From CALDTK01 sp965213735 (GTDB taxonomy: Bacteria; Bacteroidota; Bacteroidia; Chitinophagales; Saprospiraceae): DNA of 64,000 nt. This document shows positions 1 to 9,861 of this stretch, piece by piece. Made by a program: the position numbers and the translations under genes. Below the pieces are notes generated by a model. That model saw only the letters and a program-made list of their open reading frames with translations, did no database searches and had not been told where the DNA came from. Numbering within the stretch: position 1 is the first letter of the stretch; every line of letters begins with the position of its first letter. Location: assembly GCA_965213735.1 (NCBI GenBank), contig CBDCAB010000005.1:1240001-1304000 (forward strand), given 5' to 3'.

Positions 1-1148
1 GTGGTGCGCTGCACGAGGTGGTGCCCCACGATCTGCTGGCTAGTCTGCTGCGTGCGCTGCGAAAGCGCCAGCAGTTCGACCCGGCCGCCGTGTCCGATTT
101 TATCGTTGGCTGCGTCACGCCGATTGGCGATCAAGGCTATAATATTGCGCAGGCGGCGCTGCTGGCTGCGGGCTGGCCTGAGTCGGTGGCTGCCACGCAA
201 GTCAATCGCTACTGCGCTAGCGGCCTGGAGTCTGCACACGCTGCGGCAGCTCGTATCGCCGTCGGTTGGGATCAGCTCATTGTCACTGGCGGAGTCGAAT
301 CCATGGGCCGCGTGCCGCTGGGTAGCGATGGCGGTCCGCTCCTGCAAGACCCCGATCTTATTCTTAGTGCTGCGCACGTGCCGCAGGGTGTTTCTGCCGA
401 TCTCATTGCCACACATCAAGGCTTTTCACGCGCGGAGGTAGATGAGTTTGCGCTTGAAAGTCAGCGACGTGCCTCTGTCGCGAATGCTGAAGGCCGCTTT
501 GCCAAATCACTCGTGGAAATTACCGATGAAAATGACCTCTTGCTCCTCGAGGCTGATGAGCATCCGCGCCCTACGACTACAGTTGAGGCCTTAGGTGCAC
601 TTCCTTCAGCTTTCGCCAAAACTGGACAACTCGGCTTCGATGAGCTCGCGCTTACACGGTACCCTGAGCTTCCGCAAGTAAACCATGTACACACCGCTGG
701 CAACAGCTCTGGCCTCGTCGACGGTGCTGCCCTTACCTTGCTAGGTAATCAAGCCGTAGGTAAACAGTTCGGTATGAAACCACGAGGCAAAATCCGAGCA
801 ATCACTATTGCCAGCTCCGACCAAACGATGATGCTGCTCGGCATGATACCAGCTACGGAGCGGGCACTCACGCGAGCAAACCTCACCTTCTCCGATCTGG
901 AAATTATTGAGGTCAATGAAGCCTTCGCCGCAGTGCCCCTAGCCTTTATAAAGTACTTTTCCGCAGACCCCAATCGCGTCAACGTTAACGGTGGAGCCAT
1001 AGCCCTTGGGCATCCAGTAGGTGCCACCGGCTCCATATTACTTGGCACCTTGCTCGATGAACTCGAGCGCCAGGATAAGCGCATTGGTCTGGCCACGCTC
1101 TGCGCAGGGGGAGGTCAAGGTATTGCCGCTATCGTCGAGCGCATCTAA
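1..1148 (+). CDS. Acetyl-CoA acetyltransferase (thiolase), 5' end cut by window
   Basis: Thiolase-family enzyme that condenses or cleaves acyl-CoA, in fatty-acid oxidation or acetoacetyl-CoA metabolism. The reading frame is open from base 3 with no start codon in the family-like position, so roughly the first 10-15 residues lie outside the window. The nucleophilic cysteine is in RYCASGLES (about visible residue 71), the Asn/His pair is in EVNEAF and GGAIALGHPVGATG, and the second catalytic cysteine is in LCAGGGQG near the C-terminus. Length fits the usual 390-400 residues. It ends with TAA and is followed by a 134-base gap before the next gene. Substrate chain length cannot be read from the sequence, so no gene symbol is given. 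Confidence 0.93.
   Translation, partial: GALHEVVPHDLLASLLRALRKRQQFDPAAVSDFIVGCVTPIGDQGYNIAQAALLAAGWPESVAATQVNRYCASGLESAHAAAARIAVGWDQLIVTGGVESMGRVPLGSDGGPLLQDPDLILSAAHVPQGVSADLIATHQGFSRAEVDEFALESQRRASVANAEGRFAKSLVEITDENDLLLLEADEHPRPTTTVEALGALPSAFAKTGQLGFDELALTRYPELPQVNHVHTAGNSSGLVDGAALTLLGNQAVGKQFGMKPRGKIRAITIASSDQTMMLLGMIPATERALTRANLTFSDLEIIEVNEAFAAVPLAFIKYFSADPNRVNVNGGAIALGHPVGATGSILLGTLLDELERQDKRIGLATLCAGGGQGIAAIVERI
609..622 (+). repeat. Iterated 14-mer, exact copy
   Basis: GCTTTCGCCAAAAC inside the thiolase gene, read there as AFAKT. One of seven exact copies in the window. Confidence 0.9.
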
Positions 1149-1282
1149 TTGTAAAACCAACACAAAGGGGGTTATTTTGTCTGCACCCACTGCCTAACTA
1201 GCGGCTCGGAACCCAGCGCACCTTGCTGTCGTACAACAGCTCGGCCGTTTGTGGCACTACACCCTGTTTAATACTTCACCCA

Positions 1283-2986
1283 ATGAGCTTCCAAAACCCC
1301 TACCGTGTACCCTACGCTATTAATGAGGAGTACAAGCACCTCGCTGCCTACTTCTGTATGGAGTTCGGAATTGATCAAGCGCTGAAAATCTATTCTGGCG
1401 GCCTCGGATTTCTTGCCGGAAGCCATATGCGCTCAGCATTTAACCTGCAGCAAAACCTCATTGGCATCGGCATCAAATGGTCCTGGGGATACTACGATCA
1501 ATTGCGCGCCCAGGATCGTAGCATGAAAGCCGAGTTTATCGAGAAACAATATGATTTTCTCGAGGATACAGATCTCAAATTTGAGATAGAAGTAAACAAT
1601 CATCCTGTTTGGGTGAAGGCCTTTTACCTCGCGCCTGAAACATTTGGAACTGCCCCTATTTTCCTGTTGAGTACCGACATTCCTGAAAATGACTACCTGG
1701 CGCGCCAAATTTCGAAGCGCCTGTATGATTCAAATGTGGAGGCAAAGATTGCGCAGTACATCCTGCTCGGAAAAGGTGGAGCCGCACTGCTCGATCACCT
1801 CGACGTTAGCCCCGACACCTATCACTTTAATGAAGCGCATGCCTTACCCGCTGCGTTTCACCTTTACGAGAAGCTAGGTAGCCTGGCTGAGGTCAAGGAT
1901 AAATGTGTAGTCACGACGCACACTCCCGTGCAGGCTGGCAATGAGGTGCACTCCTTTCGCATGCTCAACAAACTATCCTTTTTCGGCAAACTCGACGCAG
2001 AGAAGGTGCGCGAAATTAGTGGGGTAGAAGGCGATGACTTCAATCAAACCCTCGTGACGATGCGCATGTGTCGACTCGCGAATGGCGTTTCCAAAATTCA
2101 TGGAGGTGTAGCCCGCAAGATGTGGGGCGAATTCGATGGCATCTGCCCCATTACCCATATTACCAATGCGCAAGAGCGTAAGTATTGGCAGTTGCCCACT
2201 ATAGCAGCAGCTCATGCATCCGGTGATATGGATGAAGTAATGCAAATTAAGCGGCAACACAAGCAGGAATTACTGCGCGTAGTAGCTGATCAAACCGGTA
2301 AAATAATGGACCCCGATGTGCTGACCATTGTGTGGGCACGACGCTTCGCTAGTTATAAAAGAGCCGATCTCATCACCCGCGACGAAGCTCGTTTCGAGGC
2401 TCTACTCAACAACAGCTCCCGACCTGTACAAATCATCTGGGCAGGCAAGCCATATCCGACAGATTATGATTCGGTGAGTGTATGGGATCGCCTTGCCAAC
2501 ATGAGCCGCAACTATCCCAACATGGCGGTGCTCAGCGGCTACGAACTGCACCTTAGCGCCATCTGCAAGCGCGGCTCCGACCTTTGGCTCAACAACCCGC
2601 GTATCCCACGCGAAGCCTCAGGTACTTCTGGTATGACCGCAGCTATGAACGGAGGCATTAACTTCTCCACCCACGACGGCTGGATACCTGAATTCGCCAA
2701 AGATGGAGTCAATGCTTTCGTCATTCCTCCTATGCTCGAATCCAGCGACGAATACTTGGTCGATCAGCATGATCTGGGAGCTATGTTTGAAATACTCGAA
2801 GAGCAAATCGTTCCGCTTTACTATGCAAAAGGGCAAAAGGAGTGGAAGCAACTCGTAGACCAGAGCATGAAGGATATTCTCCCCTTCTTCGGCAGCGACC
2901 GTATGGCCGATGATTACTACAAGGTCATGTACACCAGCGACCCACGCGTTGTTGCTATGCAACTCGAAGGGGCAGCTACGGCATAA
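1283..2986 (+). CDS. Short GT35-type alpha-glucan phosphorylase homologue
   Basis: Glycogen/starch phosphorylase-like protein of 567 residues, much shorter than classical GlgP (about 800). Family motifs are YFCMEFGIDQALKIYSGGLG near residue 25, a WARRFASYKRADL segment and PREASGTSGM near the end. The ATG at 1283 is preferred because family similarity begins at MSFQNPYRVPY; an open frame reaches back to a TTG at 1223. In classical phosphorylases the pyridoxal-phosphate lysine follows GTxxM; here the codon at 2636-2638 is ACC (Thr452). The fold call is firm, but phosphorolytic activity is therefore uncertain. It would act on cytoplasmic glucans. The gene is followed after 16 bases by comF. Confidence 0.85.
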   Translation: MSFQNPYRVPYAINEEYKHLAAYFCMEFGIDQALKIYSGGLGFLAGSHMRSAFNLQQNLIGIGIKWSWGYYDQLRAQDRSMKAEFIEKQYDFLEDTDLKFEIEVNNHPVWVKAFYLAPETFGTAPIFLLSTDIPENDYLARQISKRLYDSNVEAKIAQYILLGKGGAALLDHLDVSPDTYHFNEAHALPAAFHLYEKLGSLAEVKDKCVVTTHTPVQAGNEVHSFRMLNKLSFFGKLDAEKVREISGVEGDDFNQTLVTMRMCRLANGVSKIHGGVARKMWGEFDGICPITHITNAQERKYWQLPTIAAAHASGDMDEVMQIKRQHKQELLRVVADQTGKIMDPDVLTIVWARRFASYKRADLITRDEARFEALLNNSSRPVQIIWAGKPYPTDYDSVSVWDRLANMSRNYPNMAVLSGYELHLSAICKRGSDLWLNNPRIPREASGTSGMTAAMNGGINFSTHDGWIPEFAKDGVNAFVIPPMLESSDEYLVDQHDLGAMFEILEEQIVPLYYAKGQKEWKQLVDQSMKDILPFFGSDRMADDYYKVMYTSDPRVVAMQLEGAATA

Positions 2987-3002
2987 GGTGTAGCTTTATG
3001 GC

Positions 3003-3761
3003 ATGTCGAAACTTCTCGACAAGCTTAGCTATGAAGTAGAGTCGATTGGCCTCGGCCTGCGGGATATTGCGTTTCCCTCCGTCTGTGGCGTATGCTCTCA
3101 TAGACTCAATTCAGGGATCGACCACGTTTGCCTTAGCTGCCGGGCGACGCTCACTGTTTTAGATCTTCATACCATTCCGCAGAATACGATGACAGATCGG
3201 TTTTGGGGTCGCTTGCCTATCGTGCGTGCCGCTGCGCTACTGCCATACACACCTGAAGCTCCAGCCGTACGCATCATGCAGCTCTTGAAGTACGATGATC
3301 GGCCGCAACTTGGCTACAACCTCGGCAGCTGGTTTGGTCGCTTACTCGCTGAGTCGAAAGTCTTTGGCGAAGTTGATCTCGTGGTTCCTGTGCCCTTGCA
3401 CCCGAAGAAGTTTCGCATTCGCGGCTACAACCAAGCTGAGCGTATTGCGCGCGGTATCGCTGATGTTATGGAAGCTCAGTGTCTGCCTTACCTCGTGGAG
3501 CGGCGGCGGCATACGCAAACGCAGACACGTATGTCAAAATTCGAGCGGATGGTCAATGTCGATGATGTCTTTCAACTCGCTGGCACTTCAGCTTCCGGCG
3601 CAGCACCGCGCTACGCTAAAAATCTAATTCAGGGCAGAAGCATCCTGCTCGTTGATGATGTCATGACTACGGGCGCCACCCTCGAATCACTCGGCAAGGC
3701 CATCTTACCAGCAGAACCTGGAGAGCTCAAAGTTGCCACGTTAGCGCTGGCGCGTCATTAG
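3003..3761 (+). CDS. comF: ComF family phosphoribosyltransferase-like protein
   Basis: 252-residue ComF-type protein. Such proteins support natural transformation in several bacteria, acting in the cytosol on incoming single-stranded DNA. The N-terminus has a zinc-finger-like set of cysteines (C28, C31, C43, C46). The PRPP-binding loop is SILLVDDVMTTGATLES from about residue 213, and the typical VPVPLHPKKFRIRGYNQ segment lies in the middle. It starts 16 bases after the preceding gene, so the two are probably co-transcribed. It is the only competence-related gene in the window, which matters because of the iterated uptake-signal-like word seen here. Confidence 0.9.
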   Translation: MSKLLDKLSYEVESIGLGLRDIAFPSVCGVCSHRLNSGIDHVCLSCRATLTVLDLHTIPQNTMTDRFWGRLPIVRAAALLPYTPEAPAVRIMQLLKYDDRPQLGYNLGSWFGRLLAESKVFGEVDLVVPVPLHPKKFRIRGYNQAERIARGIADVMEAQCLPYLVERRRHTQTQTRMSKFERMVNVDDVFQLAGTSASGAAPRYAKNLIQGRSILLVDDVMTTGATLESLGKAILPAEPGELKVATLALARH

Positions 3762-4114
3762 GATCAGTGATTATGGGTATAATTTGCTGGTTGTGCAACG
3801 ACGAGCAATTTGCACGTGTATTATTACTAGAACAAAGCTGCTGATTTTTCACAGCAGCGTGTACGTTAAATTTATTGCCTATCAGGTATAGTAATCAAGG
3901 GCATGCAGCTGCATGAGGCTGGCTATAGATTGGAAATGTCGGGCTATAAAGTGCAGCCCAAGCTGCAGAACCGTTTGCGCCACCTGAAGTACTAAAGACG
4001 ACAAGGTCTGCTTGCGGGGGAGGACTTTTTGCTGAAACGCAATTACGGGCAACAGCAAAAAAACGTCTTACAAACCGGGGTTAGTGATAGATTTAGAGTG
4101 GCATTTGTTGGGCG
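3762..4114. other. Intergenic 353 bases between convergent genes
   Basis: No convincing gene. It contains a perfect 14-base palindrome, CATGCAGCTGCATG at 3902-3915, and a GCTGCTG/CAGCAGC hairpin around 3839-3860 with no T-run after it. A role in ending transcription between the two convergent genes is possible but not shown. Confidence 0.4.
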
Positions 4115-4762
4115 TCAGAAAATTCCTTCCTCAAGTATAGCACCTTCATCGTTAATCAATATTCTGTGGAGATTGTGTATAGTAGCTATAGAAATACATT
4201 CATCAGATGTTTCTGATTCGTGAAGCTCACGTAATGTGACTTCAGTCGATAAAGGTCCTAAGCCTACGAAATATTGGAGTTGATTATCTTCTAAACCAAC
4301 TATATTTTTTAGAAACGACAGGTGTACAGAAGCAGCTGTGGCAGGATCATCGTTGTTATTAAGTAAATTTATAGTTTCCCGAGTAACATCGAAAACATGG
4401 GTGCATCCATAACAGTAAAATCCTGAATTATCAATGGCCTGCTCAACTAATATACGATTAGCAGGAGTATCAGAAAAATCCAGAGCGTGAAGGTAGGTTG
4501 ATATGATTTCGTCTTTTTTACATTGTGATTTTGTCGGAGTTGGCGCATTAACTCCACTATCATCTGGCGCCCGGTCAACGTTTGAACACAGTCGACCTAA
4601 GTCATTAAAGGTGGAGCAGGGATTTTCGCCTACGGTAGTCGTTTGGAGATGGCGAAAGGGCTCATCTTCCGACGTCGCTATTTCCGTGTCTTGGCTGCAA
4701 GACATGATACAGACTATATAAAACAGCAGCAAAAAAAGTGGGAAATGCAGATTCATCATCAT
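4115..4762 (-). CDS. Hypothetical lipoprotein
   Basis: 215 residues. The N-terminus is a hydrophobic signal ending in a lipobox-like CIMSC, so export and lipid attachment at C22 are likely. The mature part is acidic and cysteine-containing (a CYGC pair), with no family I recognise. It lies downstream of, and in the same direction as, the giant surface protein gene, 295 bases away. GC content is lower than in its neighbours, hinting at acquisition. Function unknown. Confidence 0.7.
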   Translation of the reverse strand: MMMNLHFPLFLLLFYIVCIMSCSQDTEIATSEDEPFRHLQTTTVGENPCSTFNDLGRLCSNVDRAPDDSGVNAPTPTKSQCKKDEIISTYLHALDFSDTPANRILVEQAIDNSGFYCYGCTHVFDVTRETINLLNNNDDPATAASVHLSFLKNIVGLEDNQLQYFVGLGPLSTEVTLRELHESETSDECISIATIHNLHRILINDEGAILEEGIF

Positions 4763-5057
4763 TGAGTTGTGCAGGTGGTGTAAGGGAAAGACCGCTTCTG
4801 AATTATGATCGTTCGCTACGCCATCAGAATTATAGATTTGATGAGCTGATTAGTTGTGTGACTTGTCAAAATTCTTTACGTTACTCTCCTGGATGTCAGA
4901 GCAGTAGCGAAAATATGCACGAATTTTCAATGAATCTCCCACAGCACGGTCACTCTGTAGGGCATGACATGAGTGGTGATTCAGCATTAGTTACCACGAC
5001 TAACCTTATCAATGCCCGCAATTTGCCAGCAACACCAACGCTATTTCTAGCTATTTC

Positions 5058-8000
5058 TCAATACATCACCGTCACATCACCTTTATACACGATAGTCTTA
5101 CCATCGAGAAAGCTGATCTCAGTGATATACACGTAGACACCAGTCGGCACGCGGCGCCCACGGAAGGTGCCATCCCAAGATGTCTGCTGCCCAAACTCGT
5201 TGAGTGCTAAATCATCTTGAGAAAATACCGTTTCTCCCCAGCGATCAAACACCCGGAGATAACTTATCGCGCGTACGCCCGGACCAGTGAAAATCTGGAA
5301 GAGATCGTTATTGGAGTCGTTATTCGGGGAAAAAGCATTCGGAATGTACACGTTGCGATTGCGGTCAACTAATACCAACACACTCGCACTCTGTGAGCAG
5401 CCATCTTCGTCAAAGACAGTAATCGTATATACCGTCTCATCGAGTGGACTCACGTAAGGGTCAGCGAGGACACCGTTGCGGAAGGATATCGCAGTATCAG
5501 GCGTCCAGCGAATCGAGTCGAATAAGATAGGCGCCCCTCCAGGAAAGATATCAGGCCGTAAGCGAATTGAATCTCCAAGCTCCACTTCTACCGTTTCTGG
5601 CAGTCGCACCGAAATAGCTGGTGGGGCAGGTATTATCACCTCATCATTGACTACACACTCAGCAGGATCAATCACCTGAATGGGCACCGCCACACCGCCT
5701 GGAACTTGAAATTCCGTTCCTATCGGTTGGAAGCTGCTGCCATTGATCGACACTTGAAAGTCGTCATTGCTCACACCCTGACCGCCAGATGCATTGAGCA
5801 CTGTCAGCGTCGTGAGGTCTCCAAAGCAGACAATATCTTCAAATGGCGACAGCTCAAAATCGATCGCGGGTGGCTCCGTGAGGGTATACACCAAGTCGCT
5901 CATGCATCCCTTGAAGTCGGTGACGGTAATAGTGTAAGTACCAGCTACGACATCACGCGCAATAGCACTGTTGCGGTTGGGATCATCATTCCACCGGTAG
6001 GTATATGGCTGCGAGTCATTACCTCCCATGGCCATCACAGCCAGCAAGCCGTCGGTTAAGCCAGCGCAAGTCGGTGAGAGAGTAGCCACATCATCAAGCT
6101 CGACTTCCAGCAGTTCCGGCTCATCAATTGTGAAGGTCTCCAGCAACTGACAATTATTTGCATCACGAATTTCTAGCCTCACGTCGCCAGCTGGAATATC
6201 GTTGAGTTCATTGCCATTAAACGTCTGGCCGCCGTAGCTCCACGTATAGGTGTAGCCTGGAGTGCCACCAACTACATCATCTATGACTATTCTGCCATTG
6301 CTTTCGCCAAAACAGCGCACATCCTCCACCACGCCTACATCGAGCACGAGAGGTTCGGGAGAAGGAATTTCATAGCTGAATTCTTGTGGAGGGCAAGCAC
6401 CACTTGCTTCCTGAATAGAAACAGTAATTCGGCCCCCGGATAGCATCGTCGCCGTTGAGCTAACACCGCTGCCAGTTTCACCACTGCTCCAGGTAAAGTT
6501 AAACGTTGCGGTTGGGTCACCAGGAAGTTCAGCACTTACAGTGAGGCCACCGTCATTTGTGCCAGCTGCGCACGATGCAGCCACGATATTACTCTCGGTG
6601 GGGTTGATGCCCGCGGGATCATCGAGGGTAAAGGTTTCTTGCAATTGTGGGCAGTTGTTCGCGTCAACCACCGTCACTACATAGCTGCCTGCAGTGATGC
6701 TAGGTCCTGATATGCGGTTGGCGCCTACACCAGTAGTACCATCGCTCCAGGTGAAAGTATACGGACCAGTTCCTCCCGTTACTGTTACCTCAATAGCACC
6801 ATCACCTCCTTCAAAACAAGGAGGACTGGTCAGATCGGCATTTGCAATAGCAAGTACGTCTGGTTCTGTCACCAATGCAGTATCGCGGGTCACGCAGCCA
6901 TCGGTATCAAAAATCTCTACGATGTACTCACCTGCAGCTAGATTATCAATGGTAGTGCCCATGTCGCCATTGCTCCACACGATGCGATCAACTGGCGCTG
7001 CTCCTGGCGTAGCTGCCACTGTCAATATGCCATTAGTTGCACCATTGCAGTCCACCTGTGCATCATCCAATGACTGTACCTCAGGTCGGTCGGGTGCCAT
7101 GATGACTTGAGGGGCGGCGAGTGAATCAACACAGCCATTGTCATCTATAACGAAGGCTTGGTAGCTGCCTTCACTCAGGCCGGTAGTGCCACTCGTGGTG
7201 CTGACAATGACGTTATTCTCATCCCGTAGCTCATACGTATAGCCTTGAGCAATTGTGGTGCCGCCAGTTGCAGCGAGGTCTATAAAGCCATCACCACCTG
7301 GGTTGCAGCTTTCATCTCCACTCGCAACCACGCTCAATTGTAGCGGAGCGGGCTGTGTCAGCATAAACGTATCGCGTACTACGCAGCCATCGGCATCTTC
7401 GGCAATTACGCGGTAGGTGCCTGGACCTAGGTTGGGCAGCGTGCTTTGCGTGTTAGTGCTATTCGCTCCTGGTGCTCCAAACCAGGTGAACATGAAGGGA
7501 GGATTAGCAGCTCCCATTGTCGCCGAAGCAACGACTACTATTCGCCCGTCATTTGCTCCAGCGCAAGATATCGGCGTGATGCTTTCACTAAGACCGATAG
7601 CCCTACTTGAACCCACCGTCGCTGTAGTTTGCTCGCGGCAGCCATTGTCGTCGACCACCGTTATCTGATACACACCAGATTCGGAGTTAATTGTAAGGTT
7701 GTTCGTGGTTACGTTGGCAGGCACACCATCTGGACCTACAAATGTGTAGTCGTAATTACCACTCGCAGGGGTGCCGCCGGTAGTGGTGACAATAATCTCT
7801 CCATCGTCTAGTCCTGTACACGTTGCATCCGTAACACTCACGTTGACATTGAGCGCCGGGGGTGCAGTAATAGTGGTGTTCGTTGTAGCCACACAACCTC
7901 TCGAGTCCGTAACAGTGACGGTATAGGTGCCCACAGTGAGGTTGTTGATCCCTTGCGTCATGGCGCCGGTGCTCCACGAAAAGGTGTAGTTACTTCCTGG

Positions 8001-9734
8001 GTTGTTGACGTTCGTAAAGTTGAGCGTCGGGATCGCAAACAGCGCTCCGTTGTCATCACCAAAGCAGCGCAAATCGGATATGCGGTCCACATTGACCCCG
8101 AGGGTAGCACCATCGACGATTGTTAGTGTCACCACATCAGTATTGCCCAGCGCATCTACTGCGGTGATATCGTATGTGCCAGGAGCGAGATTGGCTGGAC
8201 TCGCAAAAGCTTGATTTTCACGTAAGAGTGTGGTCGGTCCTTGCAGCATGCCACCCCCCTGCCGCTGCCAAGTAACGTTGTATGGGGCTGTGCCGCCAAA
8301 GACTCTTGCGACGAAGAAGTTTTCATTCTCCCCGCCACAGCCGAAGCCCTGTTGATTCGCCAGGAGCGCCAGCGTATTTGTTGTTATGACGACACCACCT
8401 GTACACAAGTCGTAGTCGAGAATTCCCTGCGATGCGCTCACAAATTCAATCCCTGAAATGGGCGCCGACACAACTACATCGCCAAATTCCCCTTCTAGGC
8501 CTAGAATCTCAAAGCAAACTTCAAAGAGAATGCCTCCGTCGGGAATCGAGTAGGGTGTAGCAAAACTCGCCGCAGCTACGATGACTTCATCACCATTGTC
8601 ATTGTAGTCACTAGGCGAGAAAGGAGATATTCCCACATTCTGAAAGCCATCGAAGCGCAGCAAAACCTCGTCGTAGTCGAGTCCAAATTGGAAGGACACG
8701 ATGTCTTGAAAACCTGTCACAGTCACAGGCACACACACTGTCGCACCGGGAGCTCCTAGAATGGTATCGATGGCAAGCTTCACACGATCAGCTGGCGTAC
8801 AGCTGGTGAGGTTGGCGGTCATCGTATTGACCTCACAACTCTTCGAATCCGTGACAGAGATAGTATAGTTACCTGCTTCGGGAACGCTAAAGCGCGCTCT
8901 GCCGCCACTGCCTACGCTAGGGTTAGTCACCGTACCTCGCACAGTTGGATTGGCGGTGTTGACGATGTCGAAGGTATAGCGAGAGTTGCTGCTCCAGCCC
9001 GGCATTCCGCCTTCGACTAGAAAGCTGCCGGTGCAATTATTGATCTGTAAGTTGCTGATTTGCAGCTCGTTGAGATAAACCACTGCAAAGGCTGCATCTG
9101 TACTCACGCTCACGCATGAGCCTCCGTTTTCGTACGTCGGAAAGTTGGTGCCGCCCGACATAGACAGGTCGTCGAAGGTGATAGGCGCAAACCAGACCAG
9201 GTAAGGCATACCGCCGTTAAAGGCTGCTTGCACTGCACCTTGGTTGAAAAAGAGAATGTCACCATCGCGGCGACCTCCGGTAGACACAAAGAAGGGTGGT
9301 GCACCCGCAGGCGCTCCTGGGTTGTCGATCAAGCAAGGGTCTGCGGCCACGGCACCCAGTGTGGGTCCGTCAACTGAAGGTAGGCACTCGTACCAAGCAT
9401 AGCCTACACCCGGTGCCGTGCTGGGGTCTGGGTCGCCATCGAGGCGTTGGTCGCCGTTGTGGTCGATGAGAATTTCATCGTTCCAGCACAAGAACAGTGT
9501 GTCGAGCGTGAGATCGTTACTCTGGGCGGTTGCAGGTCCCGGAATGAGCGTGCCCGCATCGTTGAGATTGCAAGGCACTACACGTTCGGCAGCAGTAGCT
9601 TTAGTAAAGCCCTCTGCGCGCACCGTTTCTGGGGCTTGCGCCAAAACTGGGGCTGCACCGGCAGCAATAAGCATGACCGCAAGGCTTGCAGCACGGATAC
9701 AGCTAGAAAGTTGAAGGTAAAACTGACGCGTCAT
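5058..9734 (-). CDS. Giant SprB-repeat surface protein with gliding-motility C-terminal sorting domain
   Basis: About 1558 residues, exported. The start at 9734 gives a classical signal peptide ending in APVLAQA; an upstream in-frame extension adds only a charged non-signal stretch. An N-terminal region is followed by a cohesin-like domain (starting near KLAIDTILGAPGATVCVP), then roughly ten SprB-type repeats of 80-100 residues, each with a C-F/A-G-x-x-x-G cluster followed by a YTFxWS-type strand and a GxYxVTVTDxxGC segment. The tail (VYIPNAFSPNND to GDVTVMY) is the type B T9SS sorting domain seen in gliding-motility-associated proteins. It is therefore predicted to be secreted by T9SS and displayed on the cell surface, perhaps as an adhesin. 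A hairpin upstream separates it from the thioredoxin gene. Confidence 0.92.
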   Translation of the reverse strand: MTRQFYLQLSSCIRAASLAVMLIAAGAAPVLAQAPETVRAEGFTKATAAERVVPCNLNDAGTLIPGPATAQSNDLTLDTLFLCWNDEILIDHNGDQRLDGDPDPSTAPGVGYAWYECLPSVDGPTLGAVAADPCLIDNPGAPAGAPPFFVSTGGRRDGDILFFNQGAVQAAFNGGMPYLVWFAPITFDDLSMSGGTNFPTYENGGSCVSVSTDAAFAVVYLNELQISNLQINNCTGSFLVEGGMPGWSSNSRYTFDIVNTANPTVRGTVTNPSVGSGGRARFSVPEAGNYTISVTDSKSCEVNTMTANLTSCTPADRVKLAIDTILGAPGATVCVPVTVTGFQDIVSFQFGLDYDEVLLRFDGFQNVGISPFSPSDYNDNGDEVIVAAASFATPYSIPDGGILFEVCFEILGLEGEFGDVVVSAPISGIEFVSASQGILDYDLCTGGVVITTNTLALLANQQGFGCGGENENFFVARVFGGTAPYNVTWQRQGGGMLQGPTTLLRENQAFASPANLAPGTYDITAVDALGNTDVVTLTIVDGATLGVNVDRISDLRCFGDDNGALFAIPTLNFTNVNNPGSNYTFSWSTGAMTQGINNLTVGTYTVTVTDSRGCVATTNTTITAPPALNVNVSVTDATCTGLDDGEIIVTTTGGTPASGNYDYTFVGPDGVPANVTTNNLTINSESGVYQITVVDDNGCREQTTATVGSSRAIGLSESITPISCAGANDGRIVVVASATMGAANPPFMFTWFGAPGANSTNTQSTLPNLGPGTYRVIAEDADGCVVRDTFMLTQPAPLQLSVVASGDESCNPGGDGFIDLAATGGTTIAQGYTYELRDENNVIVSTTSGTTGLSEGSYQAFVIDDNGCVDSLAAPQVIMAPDRPEVQSLDDAQVDCNGATNGILTVAATPGAAPVDRIVWSNGDMGTTIDNLAAGEYIVEIFDTDGCVTRDTALVTEPDVLAIANADLTSPPCFEGGDGAIEVTVTGGTGPYTFTWSDGTTGVGANRISGPSITAGSYVVTVVDANNCPQLQETFTLDDPAGINPTESNIVAASCAAGTNDGGLTVSAELPGDPTATFNFTWSSGETGSGVSSTATMLSGGRITVSIQEASGACPPQEFSYEIPSPEPLVLDVGVVEDVRCFGESNGRIVIDDVVGGTPGYTYTWSYGGQTFNGNELNDIPAGDVRLEIRDANNCQLLETFTIDEPELLEVELDDVATLSPTCAGLTDGLLAVMAMGGNDSQPYTYRWNDDPNRNSAIARDVVAGTYTITVTDFKGCMSDLVYTLTEPPAIDFELSPFEDIVCFGDLTTLTVLNASGGQGVSNDDFQVSINGSSFQPIGTEFQVPGGVAVPIQVIDPAECVVNDEVIIPAPPAISVRLPETVEVELGDSIRLRPDIFPGGAPILFDSIRWTPDTAISFRNGVLADPYVSPLDETVYTITVFDEDGCSQSASVLVLVDRNRNVYIPNAFSPNNDSNNDLFQIFTGPGVRAISYLRVFDRWGETVFSQDDLALNEFGQQTSWDGTFRGRRVPTGVYVYITEISFLDGKTIVYKGDVTVMY
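6300..6313 (+). repeat. Iterated 14-mer, exact copy
   Basis: GCTTTCGCCAAAAC; on the coding (minus) strand it reads FGES inside one SprB repeat. Confidence 0.85.
9634..9647 (+). repeat. Iterated 14-mer, one mismatch
   Basis: GCTTGCGCCAAAAC; encodes VLAQA at the signal-peptide cleavage region of the giant surface protein. Confidence 0.75.
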
Positions 9735-9771
9735 GCAGCGGCGGTGAAGGGGTGAAGACCGTAGACCAAAC

Positions 9772-9809
9772 GACCCCATACATCGTGTATTGCAACGATG
9801 TATGGGGTC
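9772..9809 (-). terminator. Strong hairpin, probable terminator of the thioredoxin gene
   Basis: Perfect 14-base inverted repeat (GACCCCATACATCG and its complement) with a 10-base loop, 52 bases after the stop of the thioredoxin gene and 37 bases before the start of the giant surface gene. On the minus strand it is followed only by a weak T-rich stretch (CGTTTGG), so an attenuator or RNA-stability role is an alternative. Confidence 0.6.
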
Positions 9810-9861
9810 CAGCACTCCGAAAAGTGAGGTTTACGCATAAGCGAAAAAGCAAATATGATGC

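Noticed and set aside
3902..3915. Perfect 14-base palindrome as an operator
   Set aside because: Single occurrence, far from any start codon and between convergent genes; no support for regulation.
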